DNA from: Cystobacter fuscus DSM 2262
GTDB taxonomy: Bacteria; Myxococcota; Myxococcia; Myxococcales; Myxococcaceae
Assembly (NCBI RefSeq): GCF_000335475.2
Contig: NZ_ANAH02000071.1
Coordinates: forward strand, 62,001-126,000
Direction: 5' to 3'
DNA length: 64,000 bases
Positions 50,950 through 60,304 of this stretch are shown here, piece by piece. The notes beneath the pieces are model-generated. The model made no database searches and was not told the origin of the DNA. It saw nothing but the letters and a program-made list of their open reading frames with translations. The stretch's first letter is position 1; the number at the start of each line of letters is the position of its first letter. Made by a program: the position numbers and the translations under genes.

Positions 50950-52143
50950 CTACTTGCGGTTGCGGCCATATTTGTCGTGGCTGCTCACCCAGTCGCCGGC
51001 CAGGATGGCGGAGGAGAGCGAGATATCGCCCGCGAGTACGACGGCGGCGCAGATCTCCGCCAGCTTGTCGGCCTTGCCCTGACCCACGCAGCCGAGCATC
51101 TCGAGGCACTCGCGCTGGGTGGCCAGCGCGGTGCCGCCACCATAGGTCGCGACGATCAGCGCTGGCAGGGTGACCGACCAGTAGTAGTCGCCGTTGGGCA
51201 GGAGCTGTGCGTAGGTGATGCCGGCATGGGACTCGGAGACGTTGGCGACGTCCTGGCCGGTGGCGATGAACATCGCGGCGAGGGCATTGGCCGCGTGCGC
51301 TCCATTGTAGGCACTGCCCGCCATGAAGCCGCCCGCCTGGGTGATCTGCCGGTATTCGAAGAGCTGCTCGGGCGTGACGTGGGCGATCCGCTCCAGCACC
51401 TCGCGCGAGAGCACCGCCTCGGCCACCACGCGCCGGCCCCGCGTCTGCAACACATTGAGCTGCGAGTGCTTCTTGTCCGTGTCGATCGCGCCCGAGAGGA
51501 TGTAGCGGATCTTCTTCGGGTAGTGGGCGAGGATCCACTCGCAGGCCGCGTGGGTGGCCTTGCCGCTCATGTTCTGTCCCGCGGCATCCCCGGTCGAGTA
51601 GTTGAAGCGCAGGTAGAGATTGCAGGCGAGCGGATAGCGGGCGATGTGGAGCAGCTTGCCCACGCGGGTCGTGCTCTCGGCGGCCTGTTTGATCTGCTCG
51701 TGGTGCTCGGTGAGCCACTCGCCGAACTCGCGCGCCGCTCGCGCGTCCTCGAAGAGGAACACGGGGGCGCGCTGCATGGCCTGCTCGACCACGGTGGCCT
51801 TGACGCCGCCGCACTCGGTCAGCAGACGCATGCCCCGGTTGTAGCTGGCGACGAGCGTGCCCTCGCTGGTGGCGAGCGGAATGTAGAAGTCGCCCTGGGC
51901 GTGCTCTCCGCGGATGCGCACCGGGCCCGCGATGCCGATCGGCACCTGGGCCACGCCCATGAAGTTCTCGATGTTGCCGGGCAGGGAGCCGGGCTCGAGC
52001 GAGTAGCGGCCCACGTGCTCGAGCGCCGCCCCCGTGCGCTCCTGGATGAAGGCGCGGCGCATGGCCGCGGCGCTCTCGGTGTAGTCGTTGTCGCGATCTC
52101 GCGGGATGGGCACGCGTGGGTTCTTCGCATCGGCATCACTCAT
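50950..52143 (-). CDS. Class I-type HMG-CoA reductase
   Basis: The 397-residue enzyme matches class I HMG-CoA reductases, which make mevalonate from HMG-CoA with NADPH. Visible motifs in order: PLATSEGTLVAS (catalytic Glu94), STGDAAGQNM, the Lys motif DTDKKHSQLN, FIATGQDVANV (catalytic Asp), ATYGGGTAL, and the C-terminal SSHDKYGRN with catalytic His389. The catalytic Glu/Lys/Asp/His set is complete. It overlaps tetR by 8 bases (ATGAGTGA) and so is co-translated with it. No other mevalonate-pathway gene lies nearby, so it may be a second reductase serving a specific isoprenoid. Confidence 0.93.
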   Translation of the reverse strand: MSDADAKNPRVPIPRDRDNDYTESAAAMRRAFIQERTGAALEHVGRYSLEPGSLPGNIENFMGVAQVPIGIAGPVRIRGEHAQGDFYIPLATSEGTLVASYNRGMRLLTECGGVKATVVEQAMQRAPVFLFEDARAAREFGEWLTEHHEQIKQAAESTTRVGKLLHIARYPLACNLYLRFNYSTGDAAGQNMSGKATHAACEWILAHYPKKIRYILSGAIDTDKKHSQLNVLQTRGRRVVAEAVLSREVLERIAHVTPEQLFEYRQITQAGGFMAGSAYNGAHAANALAAMFIATGQDVANVSESHAGITYAQLLPNGDYYWSVTLPALIVATYGGGTALATQRECLEMLGCVGQGKADKLAEICAAVVLAGDISLSSAILAGDWVSSHDKYGRNRK

Positions 52144-52846
52144 CGGCGTTCCGTCCTGTTGGAAGCAAGGGAGACTCCGGTGATGCTAGAGCACGGAGCG
52201 TGTCCCCCATATACCCGTGTCCGTTCCGCCGGGCCGGGGCGTGTTCCAGATAGCCGAAAACGGCCCGGTTGACCCGTGCGACGAGTGTCGCGTCATCGCG
52301 CTCGCCGCGGTCTCCCGCGGCGTCGACGAGGCCTTTCATGATCGCCAGGAGATCGTCGGCGACGAACGGGGGACACGGCGTGACCGCCATGTCGGATGCG
52401 TCGAGGCAGCGTTGGAGCGTACGGGTCAACAACTCACCAACGCGCTGCACTTCCTGGCCGACCGGCAGGCGACGTTCCTCCACATCGAGCAGCCGCGCGA
52501 GGGCTGGACGCCGGAACTGATAGGCAACGGCCACCTCGATCAATCGCTGGAGGCCCGTCCGCCCGCTCGTCTCCGTGTCGATGGCGGCGACGTCCGCCAG
52601 GAGCGTGGTCGTCTCCCTGAGCATCAGCGCCTTGGTGATCGCGTCCTTGCTGGGGAAGTACTGGTACAGGGAGCCGATGCTGACGCCAGCGCGCCGGGCC
52701 ACCGCGTTGGTCGTATAGCCCTCGAAGCCCTCCGTTTCCAGAATGCGAGCAGCCGCTTCGAGCACGGCGGCGACGGTCGCCTCCGAGCGCTTCTGGCCGG
52801 GCGTCTTCCTCGGGTCGAGCGTGTGTGCAGGGGGTCGGGTGGCCAT
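52136..52846 (-). CDS. TetR-family transcriptional regulator
   Basis: The 236-residue protein has the TetR DNA-binding domain: VAAVLEAAARILETEGFEGYTTNAVARRAGVSIGSLYQYFPSKDAITKAL, with the helix-turn-helix at about residues 40-70. The C-terminal ligand domain is diverged. It lies immediately upstream of, and overlaps, the HMG-CoA reductase gene. Across 75 bases it is divergent from the phosphatase/reductase pair, so it likely controls both transcripts through the inverted repeat at 52864-52887. Ligand unknown. Confidence 0.92.
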   Translation of the reverse strand: MATRPPAHTLDPRKTPGQKRSEATVAAVLEAAARILETEGFEGYTTNAVARRAGVSIGSLYQYFPSKDAITKALMLRETTTLLADVAAIDTETSGRTGLQRLIEVAVAYQFRRPALARLLDVEERRLPVGQEVQRVGELLTRTLQRCLDASDMAVTPCPPFVADDLLAIMKGLVDAAGDRGERDDATLVARVNRAVFGYLEHAPARRNGHGYMGDTLRALASPESPLLPTGRNADE

Positions 52847-52863
52847 GGGTGAATGCGAGTAGC

Positions 52864-52887
52864 GAACGTGAGCGAATGCTCACATTC
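52864..52887. promoter_or_regulatory. Candidate TetR operator
   Basis: GAACGTGAGC (52864-52873) and GCTCACATTC (52878-52887) form an inverted repeat with one mismatch and a 4-base centre. It lies in the 75-base gap between tetR (minus) and the phosphatase gene (plus), where a TetR dimer site is expected. Confidence 0.6.
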
Positions 52888-52921
52888 TATCCGCCGAAAT
52901 CCACTCACACAAGGGGAACAC

Positions 52922-53725
52922 ATGCTGACTGGCGCTGGTGATGAAGCGTTGCTGCCCGCTGTCGTGACGGCCGTCCAATCCGCGGGACGTCACATCAAGG
53001 GTCGTTTTTCCTCCGCCTCACGTCTTGGAAACAGGGATGAAATCCTCGCCGCGCTCCACGCGAATGACGAGGAGTCGCTGGGCGTGCTGCGTGGGATGCT
53101 GATGCAAGCGCGTCCTGGGGCGGGATGGGTCGAGGACGAACTGGAAGTAGGGGAGCTGCCGCCCGGGGAGTGGTGGATCACCGATCCCGTGGAGGGGAAC
53201 ATCAATCACATCCACGGAATGGCCGATTGGTGTGTCACGGCGACGCTGGTGCGTGACAACACGCCGGTGCTGACCGTGGTGCACCTGCCGATGACCGACA
53301 ATACCTACACCGCGATCCGGGGCGGCGGCGCCTACCTGGATGGGGTGCGATTGCACGTGTCGGCCAAGACGAAGCTGGACGCGGCGCTGGTCGGGACCGG
53401 TCAGGCGATGCCGGGTGAGGACCGTGAAACCTACCGCCGCATCGGCCAGTCCGTCACCGCGATGCTCGAAAACGCCCTGGTCCTCCGCGTGTCGGTGCCG
53501 GCGACCCTTCAGCTCATTCAGGTCGCGGCTGGGCGGATGGACGCCTTCTGGCAATACAGCCAGGTCCGCTCCGGACTGCTGGCGGGCGCCCTGCTGGTCG
53601 AGGAAGCCGGAGGGAGGATCTCCGATACCCAGGGTCGTCCGTGGAGCTTGACGAGTGGCGACTTCCTGGCCGCCGCTTCGCCCCTCCACGGCGCCGCGGT
53701 CGACGTGCTGTCCTCGATCTCCTGA
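52922..53725 (+). CDS. Inositol-monophosphatase-family protein (variant metal motif)
   Basis: The 267-residue protein has the fold of inositol monophosphatase/FBPase enzymes: GWVEDELEVGELPPGEWWI, then the motif-A equivalent TDPVEGNINHIHG. In active family members this is DPLDGTTNF; here the second Asp is Glu and Thr is Asn. The C-terminal motif (WxDxW/Y...GG) is absent or altered, with LVEEAGGRISDTQGRPW as the nearest block. Substrate or activity is therefore uncertain. ATG 52922 follows AAGGGGAAC. It pairs with the reductase gene 38 bases downstream. Confidence 0.82.
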   Translation: MLTGAGDEALLPAVVTAVQSAGRHIKGRFSSASRLGNRDEILAALHANDEESLGVLRGMLMQARPGAGWVEDELEVGELPPGEWWITDPVEGNINHIHGMADWCVTATLVRDNTPVLTVVHLPMTDNTYTAIRGGGAYLDGVRLHVSAKTKLDAALVGTGQAMPGEDRETYRRIGQSVTAMLENALVLRVSVPATLQLIQVAAGRMDAFWQYSQVRSGLLAGALLVEEAGGRISDTQGRPWSLTSGDFLAAASPLHGAAVDVLSSIS

Positions 53726-53763
53726 GCAGACTTTCCCTCCACACTCACCGAAAGGGAGAACAC

Positions 53764-54402
53764 TTGAATCGCATTGGCATCTTTGGAACAGGCCGTGTCG
53801 CCACGGCCCTTGCAACCCGGCTCGCCTCCAGCGGGCGCGACGTGATGATCGGGACACGGAACGTCGCCGACGCCTCGGCGAGGTGGGCCGGTCCGGCGGT
53901 CACGTTCGCGAATCACTCCCAGACCGCGCGCGAGGCCTCCCTCCTCATCAATGCAACTCCCGGTGACACCAGCCTGGAGCGGCTCGGTGCGCTCCGTGAG
54001 GAGTTGGACGGGAAGATCCTGGTGGATGTCTCGAATGCGACCCGTCGCGGCGCGGAAGGGCTGCCGGCGGGCCTGCTCTATCCCGACAGCAGCCTGGCCG
54101 AGCACCTGCAACAGGCTCTGCCCGGCACTCGGGTCGTCAAGACGCTCAACACCATGATCTTCACCGTCATGGTCGCCCCGCGCGGCCTCTCCGTTCCTCC
54201 GACAGCGTTCCTGTCGGGCAACGACGGCGAGGCGAAGGCGACCGTCCGCGAGCTGCTTCACGACCTGGGGTGGCCCTCCGACTGGATCGAGGACCTGGGT
54301 GACATCTTCACCGCCCGGGGGACGGAGGCCCTCATGCTGCTCGTGCCACACCTCATCCGTCGCCGTGGTTTCGCTCCCTTCGCGCTCACGGTCGCGAGGT
54401 GA
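53764..54402 (+). CDS. NADPH:F420-reductase-like Rossmann protein
   Basis: The 212-residue protein starts with the dinucleotide motif IGIFGTGRVATALATRLASSG, followed by MIGTRN. It resembles the F420H2:NADP oxidoreductase/short Rossmann reductase family by LINATPGD, LDGKILVDVSNA and VVKTLNTM...FLSGNDGEAKATVRELLHDLGW. Cofactor F420 use is not proven. The start is TTG 53764 with a strong AAGGGAG 6 bases upstream; no ATG is nearby. It is probably in one operon with the phosphatase gene, controlled by TetR. Confidence 0.85.
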   Translation: MNRIGIFGTGRVATALATRLASSGRDVMIGTRNVADASARWAGPAVTFANHSQTAREASLLINATPGDTSLERLGALREELDGKILVDVSNATRRGAEGLPAGLLYPDSSLAEHLQQALPGTRVVKTLNTMIFTVMVAPRGLSVPPTAFLSGNDGEAKATVRELLHDLGWPSDWIEDLGDIFTARGTEALMLLVPHLIRRRGFAPFALTVAR

Positions 54403-54536
54403 CCCGGCCACCGGGCGGCCCGCGATGTCGCCGTGCCGCCCTGTGAGTCAGGTCACAGCGCACGGGGAATCCACTGGCATAGAGTGGGTGGGGTCTCACC
54501 GCGAATGAACAGGCGCTGGCCTCCGAAGGAGACGCC

Positions 54537-57500
54537 GTGGCACACCGGGCAGGGTATTCCCTTCACGAGCAGCTTCACTCCAGCCACCGCTCGACGATCT
54601 TCCGGGCCACCCGGCTCAGGGACCAGTGCCCGGTCATCCTCAAGCTGACCAGCAGCGACTATCTCGACCGGCGCCGCACCCTGGAGCTGCGCCGCGAGTA
54701 CGCCATCGCCCGCCGCGTCGCGGGGGAGGGCATCGTCCAGGTCCTGGGGCTGGAGCAGTTCCCCGACCGGGCGGCCCTCGTGCTGGAGGACTTCGGGGGC
54801 GCCTCCCTGCGCCATCTGCTGGACGAGCGTGGACCCCTGGAGGTGACCACCTTCCTCGACTTCGCCGTGCGCATCGGCACGGCACTGGGGCACATCCACC
54901 AGCACGGCGTCATCCACAAGGACATCAAGCCGCACAACATCATCGTCAATCCGGCCACCGGGGTGCTGAAGATCACCGACTTCTCCCTCGCGGTAGCTCT
55001 CTCGCTGGAGACCGTCCCGCCCGAACTCCCCACGCATCTGACAGGCACACTGGCCTACATGGCGCCCGAGCAGACCGGACGCATGAACCGGGGCGTGGAC
55101 TGCCGTGCGGACTTCTACGCCCTGGGCGCCACCTTCTTCGAGCTGCTCACCGGCCGGCGCGTCTTCTCCACGATGGCACCGCTGGAGCTGCTCCACGCGC
55201 ACGTCGCCCAGGTGCCTCCCTCGCCGCGAGACTTCAACCCCGAGGTGCCGGAGTTCCTCGCGGCCATCGTGCTCAAGCTGCTGGCCAAGGCTCCGGAGGA
55301 CCGTTACCAGAGCACCTGGGGGCTCATCGCCGACCTCGAGGCGTGTCAGCACCAGCTTCGCGAAGGGGGCGGGCTGCCTCCCTTCTCCCTGGGCCTCTCG
55401 GACCGGCCCCACCAGTACCACCCACCCCAGGGACTGTATGGACGCGGCTCGGACGTCGCCGTGCTGACCGGGACGTATGCGCACGCCGCGGCCGGCCGTG
55501 GCCAGCTCCTGTTCGTGTCCGGCCCCACGGGCATTGGCAAGTCCTCGCTCGTCAACGAGCTGTACCGGGTGACGGCCGCCAGCCGGGGGCGTGTCGCCAT
55601 TGGCAAGTGTGACCAGTTCCTGCGCAGCGAGCCCTTCGACGCCGTCCACCAGGCGCTGCAACACCTGGTGCGGCAGACGCTCGAGGAAGGGGAGGTGGAG
55701 ACGGCCGTCATGCGCGAGCGCCTCCAGCAGGTGCTTGGGGTGAACACCTCCGTCCTCGTCGAGGCCGTCCCGGACACCCGCGCGCTGGTGGGTGAGCAAC
55801 CTGCGTCCCCACCGCTGCCCGCCTCCGAGTCCAGGAACCGCCTCACCCTCGTGCTCGCGCGCGCGCTCCAGGCGTTCGCGACCTCCGAGCGTCCACTCGC
55901 CCTCTTCCTGGATGATCTGCAGTGGACCGACAGCGCCACGCTCTCCCTGCTGCGGACCCTCGCCCGGGACTCGTCCACCCAGCACCTGCTGCTCGTTGGC
56001 GCCTACCGTGATACCGAGGTCTCCACGACGCACCCACTCACCCTCGCCCTCGACGAGCTGCGCGCCGGCGGCACGCCCTGGGTGCAACTCCCGCTGACGC
56101 CCCTGGGTCTCGAGGATGTTGCCCGGATGGTGCGGGAGACCACCGCCGCGGAAGCCGGGCGCGCGCTGGAGTTCGCCCGTCTCATCCATTCCAGGACGGG
56201 TGGCAATCCCTTCTCCGTCAAGTTGTTCCTGCGCTTCCTGTACGAGCAAGGGCTGCTCCGCTTCGACCCACGAAACCGCCGGTGGCAGTGGGACCTCGCC
56301 CGCATCGAGACCCAGGGAGTCCCGGAGGACGTCGCCGTGCAGTTGGTGGCCGAGAGCCTCCGGTTGCCGGAGGAGACCCGAGTCCTGCTCCAACTCGCGG
56401 CGTGCCTGGGCGTGGCGTTTGGCTTCCGCGACCTCACGCTGGCCCATGGCGCCACGGCCGGGGAGACGGCACGCGCCCTCTGGACCGCCATCGAGCAGCG
56501 ACTCGTGTTCCCGCTCGGCAAGGACTACGTCCTGCTCGATCCACAGAGCGGCGCGGTGGACCTCACGGACCTCGATGTGTCCTTCCGCTTCGTGCACGAC
56601 CGGGTCCGGCAGGCCACCTATTCGCTCATTCCCGAGGAGGAGCGCGCCGGGCGGCATCTGGAGGTGGGCCTGCGCCTGTACGAGCATGCCCGCGCCACGA
56701 AGACGCTCGACGAGCGGGTATTCGCCATCCTTCCGCACCTGAGCCACGCGCCGGAGCGCATCGGCCCGGACGCACTGAGGCTGGAGCTGGCCGACCTCCA
56801 CCTGGTGGCGGGACAGCGGGCGAAGGCCTCGGGCGCCTACCGCGCCGCGGGTGAGTTCCTCCGCACCGGTGGCAGGCTCATCCCTCCCTCGGCCCGTGAG
56901 CGCGAGCACGAGCGGACGTTCGCGCTCCAGAAGGAGCTCATGGAGTGCCTCTATCTGGCGGGCGAATTCGAGGTGGCGGCCGCCGGATTCTCCACCCTGC
57001 TCGCCCAGGCGCGCACCCCGGCCCAGCGAGCCAGCGTCCTCTGCCTGCAGGCCATCTTGAGCTCCCTCGGGCATCGGCACGGCGAGGCGGTGGAGCTCGG
57101 CCTCGAGGGACTGCGCCTGCTCGGAATCGACCTTCCCTCCGCACCCGACGAGGCCACCCTCGCCGCGGAGCTGCGGGAGGTGGAGACCGTGCTGGCGGGC
57201 CGAGAGCCCCAGGCGTTGCTCGACCTGCCCCGGATGAGCGATTCCAACGCGGAGCTCGCCTCCGAGTTGCTCAATGCCATCTCGGTCGCCGCCTACATGG
57301 CCGCCCAGAAGCTCCTCGTCCTCATGGCGTTCCGGCAGGTCCGGCTGAGCCTGGAGCATGGCAACTGCCGCTTCTCGCCTCATGGTTACTCCGCCTATGG
57401 CTTCGTCGTCTCGACGCTCCTCGACGACCCCGTCAACGGCCGGCGTTTCGGCCTGCTCGCCATCGAGCTCGCCACGCGCATCCAGGAGCCGAGGCAATAC

Positions 57501-59936
57501 GCGCGTGCCCTCTACATTCAGGGAGGTTTCATCGAGTTTTGGACGCAGAGCGCACGGGCCGACATTCCCCAGCTCGCTGAGGTCTGCAATATCCTCCTGG
57601 AGAGTGGGGACTGGCCGTATGCGGAAGTTTGCTTCATCTTGCTGTGCTGGCGGCGCCTGTCCCTGGGAGAGCCACTCCCAGAACTCCTGACGGAGAGCCA
57701 GAAATTCACCGACCTGTTGGGGACCCTGAAGGATCCCGACAACCAATATCTGCACAGCCTGTTCCGACAGACGTTGTTGTTGCTGACCGGCGTCCAGGAG
57801 CTGCCAGGACAGACCCTCCAGCTCTCCCTGCTCCAGTGGCCCGCGAACAAGGCTCACGCCGGGCGGGTGTTGCTCGAGCAGCACTATCTGTTCCGTCAAT
57901 TCGAGCAGGCAATGGGGGTGGCGGAGGAGAGCGCCGGGACGATGAGCGCGGTTCCCGGGATGTTCCTGCAGACCACACATGCTTTCTATTACGCACTGAG
58001 CGCGGCCGCGGTGTTCCCGGCGGCCAGCGAGCACCGCAAACAGGAGTTGCTCGCGCTCATGGAGCAGCGGTGTGCGTACCTGGAGAAATGCGCCCAGCGC
58101 GCGCCGGAGAACTTCTCACCCTATCTCCTGCTGGTCCGCGCGGAGTTCGCCCGCGTGCGGGGGCAGCACGCCGAGGCGCACACCCGTTACGAGGAAGCCA
58201 TCGCCGCGGCGCGCGCCAGCGGCTTCACCAGCGTGGAAGCCATCGCCTGTGAACAGGCCTGTCGCTTCCAGGCGGAGCTGAACCGTCCACCCCTGGCCGC
58301 CGCCTACCTGATGGAAGCCCTCAACACGTATGAGCGGTGGGGTGCCGCGGGCAAGGTCCTGCACCTCGCCGCCGAGCAGGCGCACCTCCTGCATTTCCAC
58401 AGCGGCACCCTCCGCGGATGGGATCACAAGCTCCAGCGTGACGGCCTGCCGAGGGCACGCCCCCCGAGCGGCGAGTTCCCGGTGCTCGCTTCCACCTCCG
58501 ACCTGTCCAGCACGGACTCCTTCACCGAGGTGCTCGACGTGTCCTCGGTGATGAAGGCCTCCCAGGCCATCTCCCGGGAGCTGCACTTCCCGCAGCTCGC
58601 CGCCAAACTCATCGACATCCTCATGGAGAGCACGGGCGCCCAGCGCGGTGTGCTCGTGCTCCAACGGGAGGAGGACTTCTTCGTCGAGGCCTCGGGCGAG
58701 GTGGGCAATGGCAGCGCGCCACTGCAGCCCGTGCAACGCATGGCCCACAGCGACATGCTCTGCCAGAGCATCGCCGAGCTGGTGCTCCACACCGGCACGC
58801 ACCTGCTGCTCGACGATGCCTCCGCCCAGGAGCCCTTCCGGGGCGAGCCCTATATCACCCGCCACGGCGTCCGCTCGGTGCTCTGCGTCCCCATCCTCCA
58901 CCGCAAGCAATTGCTCGGCCTCGTCTACCTGGAGAACAACCTCACCGCGGGTGCCTTCAACGCCAATCGCCTCCGGGCGGCTGGCATGCTGTTGGCCCAG
59001 GCCGCCATCTCCATCGAGAACGCCGGGCTCTACCGCAAGCTCGCGGAGTCCAACCGGACGCTCGAGCAGCGTGTCCAGGAGCGCACGGAGCAGCTGCACT
59101 CCAAGAACGCCGAGCTGCAGCGCGCCTTGCAAAGCCTCAAGACGATGCAGGCGCAGATCATCACCCAGGAGAAGTTCGCCTTCCTCGGCTCGCTCACCGC
59201 GGGGATCGCCCACGAGCTGAAGAATCCCCTGAACTTCGTGAAGAACTTCTCCGAGCTCTCCCTCGAGCTGGTGCGGGAGCTTCGCGAGGCAGGGGTCAAT
59301 CGGGAGGAGTCCGGCCCCTTGTTGGAGGAGTTGGAGCAGAACATCTCCAAGGTGTGTACGCACGAGCAGCGGGCCAGCGGCATCATCAATGGGATGCTGC
59401 GGCACGCGCGCAACAACCGGAGTGAGCCGCAGCCCATCTCCATCAACCAGATCGTGGAGGAGGCGGTCCGGCTCGTCCACCACGGGCTGCGCGCCATGCG
59501 TCCTCCGCGCGACGTGCGCATCGACACCTTCTTCGACGACACCTTGCCCCAGTGTCACCTGGTGCCCGAGGACCTGAGCCGCGTCATTCTCAACCTGGTG
59601 GACAACGCCTGTTACTCGGCCCACCAGAAGGCCCAGCGCAACCCGGTGGAGTCCCCCCGGTTGAAGGTGTCCACCTGCTGGACAGGCTCCGAGGTGGAGA
59701 TCCGCGTCCATGACAACGGCGGCGGTGTCCCCGCCACGGTGCGCGACAAGCTCTTCACGCCTTTCTTCACCACGAAGCCGGCGGGCGAGGGAACCGGGCT
59801 GGGCCTGTCCCTCAGTCATGAGATCATCGTCGGCGCGCTCGGCGGCAAGATGCGGGTGGAGTCCGAGGAGGGGCTCTACGCGCAGTTCACCGTGGTGCTC
59901 CCGGGTGAACTCGCGCGACGTCCGGCCAGGGGCTGA
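54537..59936 (+). CDS. Hybrid Ser/Thr kinase - AAA-type ATPase - GAF - histidine kinase
   Basis: The 1799-residue protein combines two signalling enzymes. Residues 1-270 are a Hanks-type kinase: Lys36 in VILKL, catalytic HKDIKPHN (Asp129), DFS in place of DFG, and APEQ. An ATPase follows with Walker A GPTGIGKSS (about 329-337) and Walker B LFLDDLQW (about 457), then a 700-residue TPR-like helical region. A GAF domain (about 1365-1515) precedes a coiled coil and a histidine kinase with H-box HELKNPLNF (His1559), N-box NLVDNACYSA and G-boxes VHDNGGGVP and GEGTGLGLS. There is no receiver, so the response regulator is elsewhere. Start GTG 54537 with AAGGAG. Members of this family occur in myxobacteria and cyanobacteria. 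Confidence 0.95.
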   Translation: MAHRAGYSLHEQLHSSHRSTIFRATRLRDQCPVILKLTSSDYLDRRRTLELRREYAIARRVAGEGIVQVLGLEQFPDRAALVLEDFGGASLRHLLDERGPLEVTTFLDFAVRIGTALGHIHQHGVIHKDIKPHNIIVNPATGVLKITDFSLAVALSLETVPPELPTHLTGTLAYMAPEQTGRMNRGVDCRADFYALGATFFELLTGRRVFSTMAPLELLHAHVAQVPPSPRDFNPEVPEFLAAIVLKLLAKAPEDRYQSTWGLIADLEACQHQLREGGGLPPFSLGLSDRPHQYHPPQGLYGRGSDVAVLTGTYAHAAAGRGQLLFVSGPTGIGKSSLVNELYRVTAASRGRVAIGKCDQFLRSEPFDAVHQALQHLVRQTLEEGEVETAVMRERLQQVLGVNTSVLVEAVPDTRALVGEQPASPPLPASESRNRLTLVLARALQAFATSERPLALFLDDLQWTDSATLSLLRTLARDSSTQHLLLVGAYRDTEVSTTHPLTLALDELRAGGTPWVQLPLTPLGLEDVARMVRETTAAEAGRALEFARLIHSRTGGNPFSVKLFLRFLYEQGLLRFDPRNRRWQWDLARIETQGVPEDVAVQLVAESLRLPEETRVLLQLAACLGVAFGFRDLTLAHGATAGETARALWTAIEQRLVFPLGKDYVLLDPQSGAVDLTDLDVSFRFVHDRVRQATYSLIPEEERAGRHLEVGLRLYEHARATKTLDERVFAILPHLSHAPERIGPDALRLELADLHLVAGQRAKASGAYRAAGEFLRTGGRLIPPSAREREHERTFALQKELMECLYLAGEFEVAAAGFSTLLAQARTPAQRASVLCLQAILSSLGHRHGEAVELGLEGLRLLGIDLPSAPDEATLAAELREVETVLAGREPQALLDLPRMSDSNAELASELLNAISVAAYMAAQKLLVLMAFRQVRLSLEHGNCRFSPHGYSAYGFVVSTLLDDPVNGRRFGLLAIELATRIQEPRQYARALYIQGGFIEFWTQSARADIPQLAEVCNILLESGDWPYAEVCFILLCWRRLSLGEPLPELLTESQKFTDLLGTLKDPDNQYLHSLFRQTLLLLTGVQELPGQTLQLSLLQWPANKAHAGRVLLEQHYLFRQFEQAMGVAEESAGTMSAVPGMFLQTTHAFYYALSAAAVFPAASEHRKQELLALMEQRCAYLEKCAQRAPENFSPYLLLVRAEFARVRGQHAEAHTRYEEAIAAARASGFTSVEAIACEQACRFQAELNRPPLAAAYLMEALNTYERWGAAGKVLHLAAEQAHLLHFHSGTLRGWDHKLQRDGLPRARPPSGEFPVLASTSDLSSTDSFTEVLDVSSVMKASQAISRELHFPQLAAKLIDILMESTGAQRGVLVLQREEDFFVEASGEVGNGSAPLQPVQRMAHSDMLCQSIAELVLHTGTHLLLDDASAQEPFRGEPYITRHGVRSVLCVPILHRKQLLGLVYLENNLTAGAFNANRLRAAGMLLAQAAISIENAGLYRKLAESNRTLEQRVQERTEQLHSKNAELQRALQSLKTMQAQIITQEKFAFLGSLTAGIAHELKNPLNFVKNFSELSLELVRELREAGVNREESGPLLEELEQNISKVCTHEQRASGIINGMLRHARNNRSEPQPISINQIVEEAVRLVHHGLRAMRPPRDVRIDTFFDDTLPQCHLVPEDLSRVILNLVDNACYSAHQKAQRNPVESPRLKVSTCWTGSEVEIRVHDNGGGVPATVRDKLFTPFFTTKPAGEGTGLGLSLSHEIIVGALGGKMRVESEEGLYAQFTVVLPGELARRPARG

Positions 59937-60304
59937 CCTCGGGTTTTGCTCGGTCGCCTCGGACTCCGGCTGCCGTGGGAGGGGCCCCTGTGCCTGAGTC
60001 CAGGAAGTTGTCGACCAGTCAACACGAGGCTTAATGTTGCTCTTGACATGGGTGGATGACACCCAGGTGGGAGAACGTCCATGCTGTCTTGCTCGGAGGG
60101 ACGGAGAAGCCGCTCATCCGCCGGCCGGTCCTCGAGCCCTGGAACTCCCTGCGCCAGGGACTCCCCGGGCCGACCGGCTCCTTCGTGCCAGATGACGGCC
60201 GGGTGGCCGCCCTCCTCGACATGGCCGCATTCCCCCCCGCGGGCCTTGAAGGTGGCGCAGCCCGTCGCCGCGGCCTGAAACCTTCCTCTCCGCTGCTGCC
60301 TCCC
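59937..60304. other. Intergenic region before the MCP gene
   Basis: This 368-base gap has no credible gene. Plus-strand TTGACA at 60043 resembles a -35 element, and a small hairpin (TGGGTG 60049-60054, CACCCA 60060-60065) follows. Transcription of the MCP-cheW pair probably starts near here, which would give a leader of about 240 bases. Confidence 0.35.

Noticed and set aside
54453..58034. 1193-codon minus frame opposite the hybrid kinase
   Set aside because: Same GC-driven antisense shadow; the plus-strand product has all kinase and histidine-kinase motifs.
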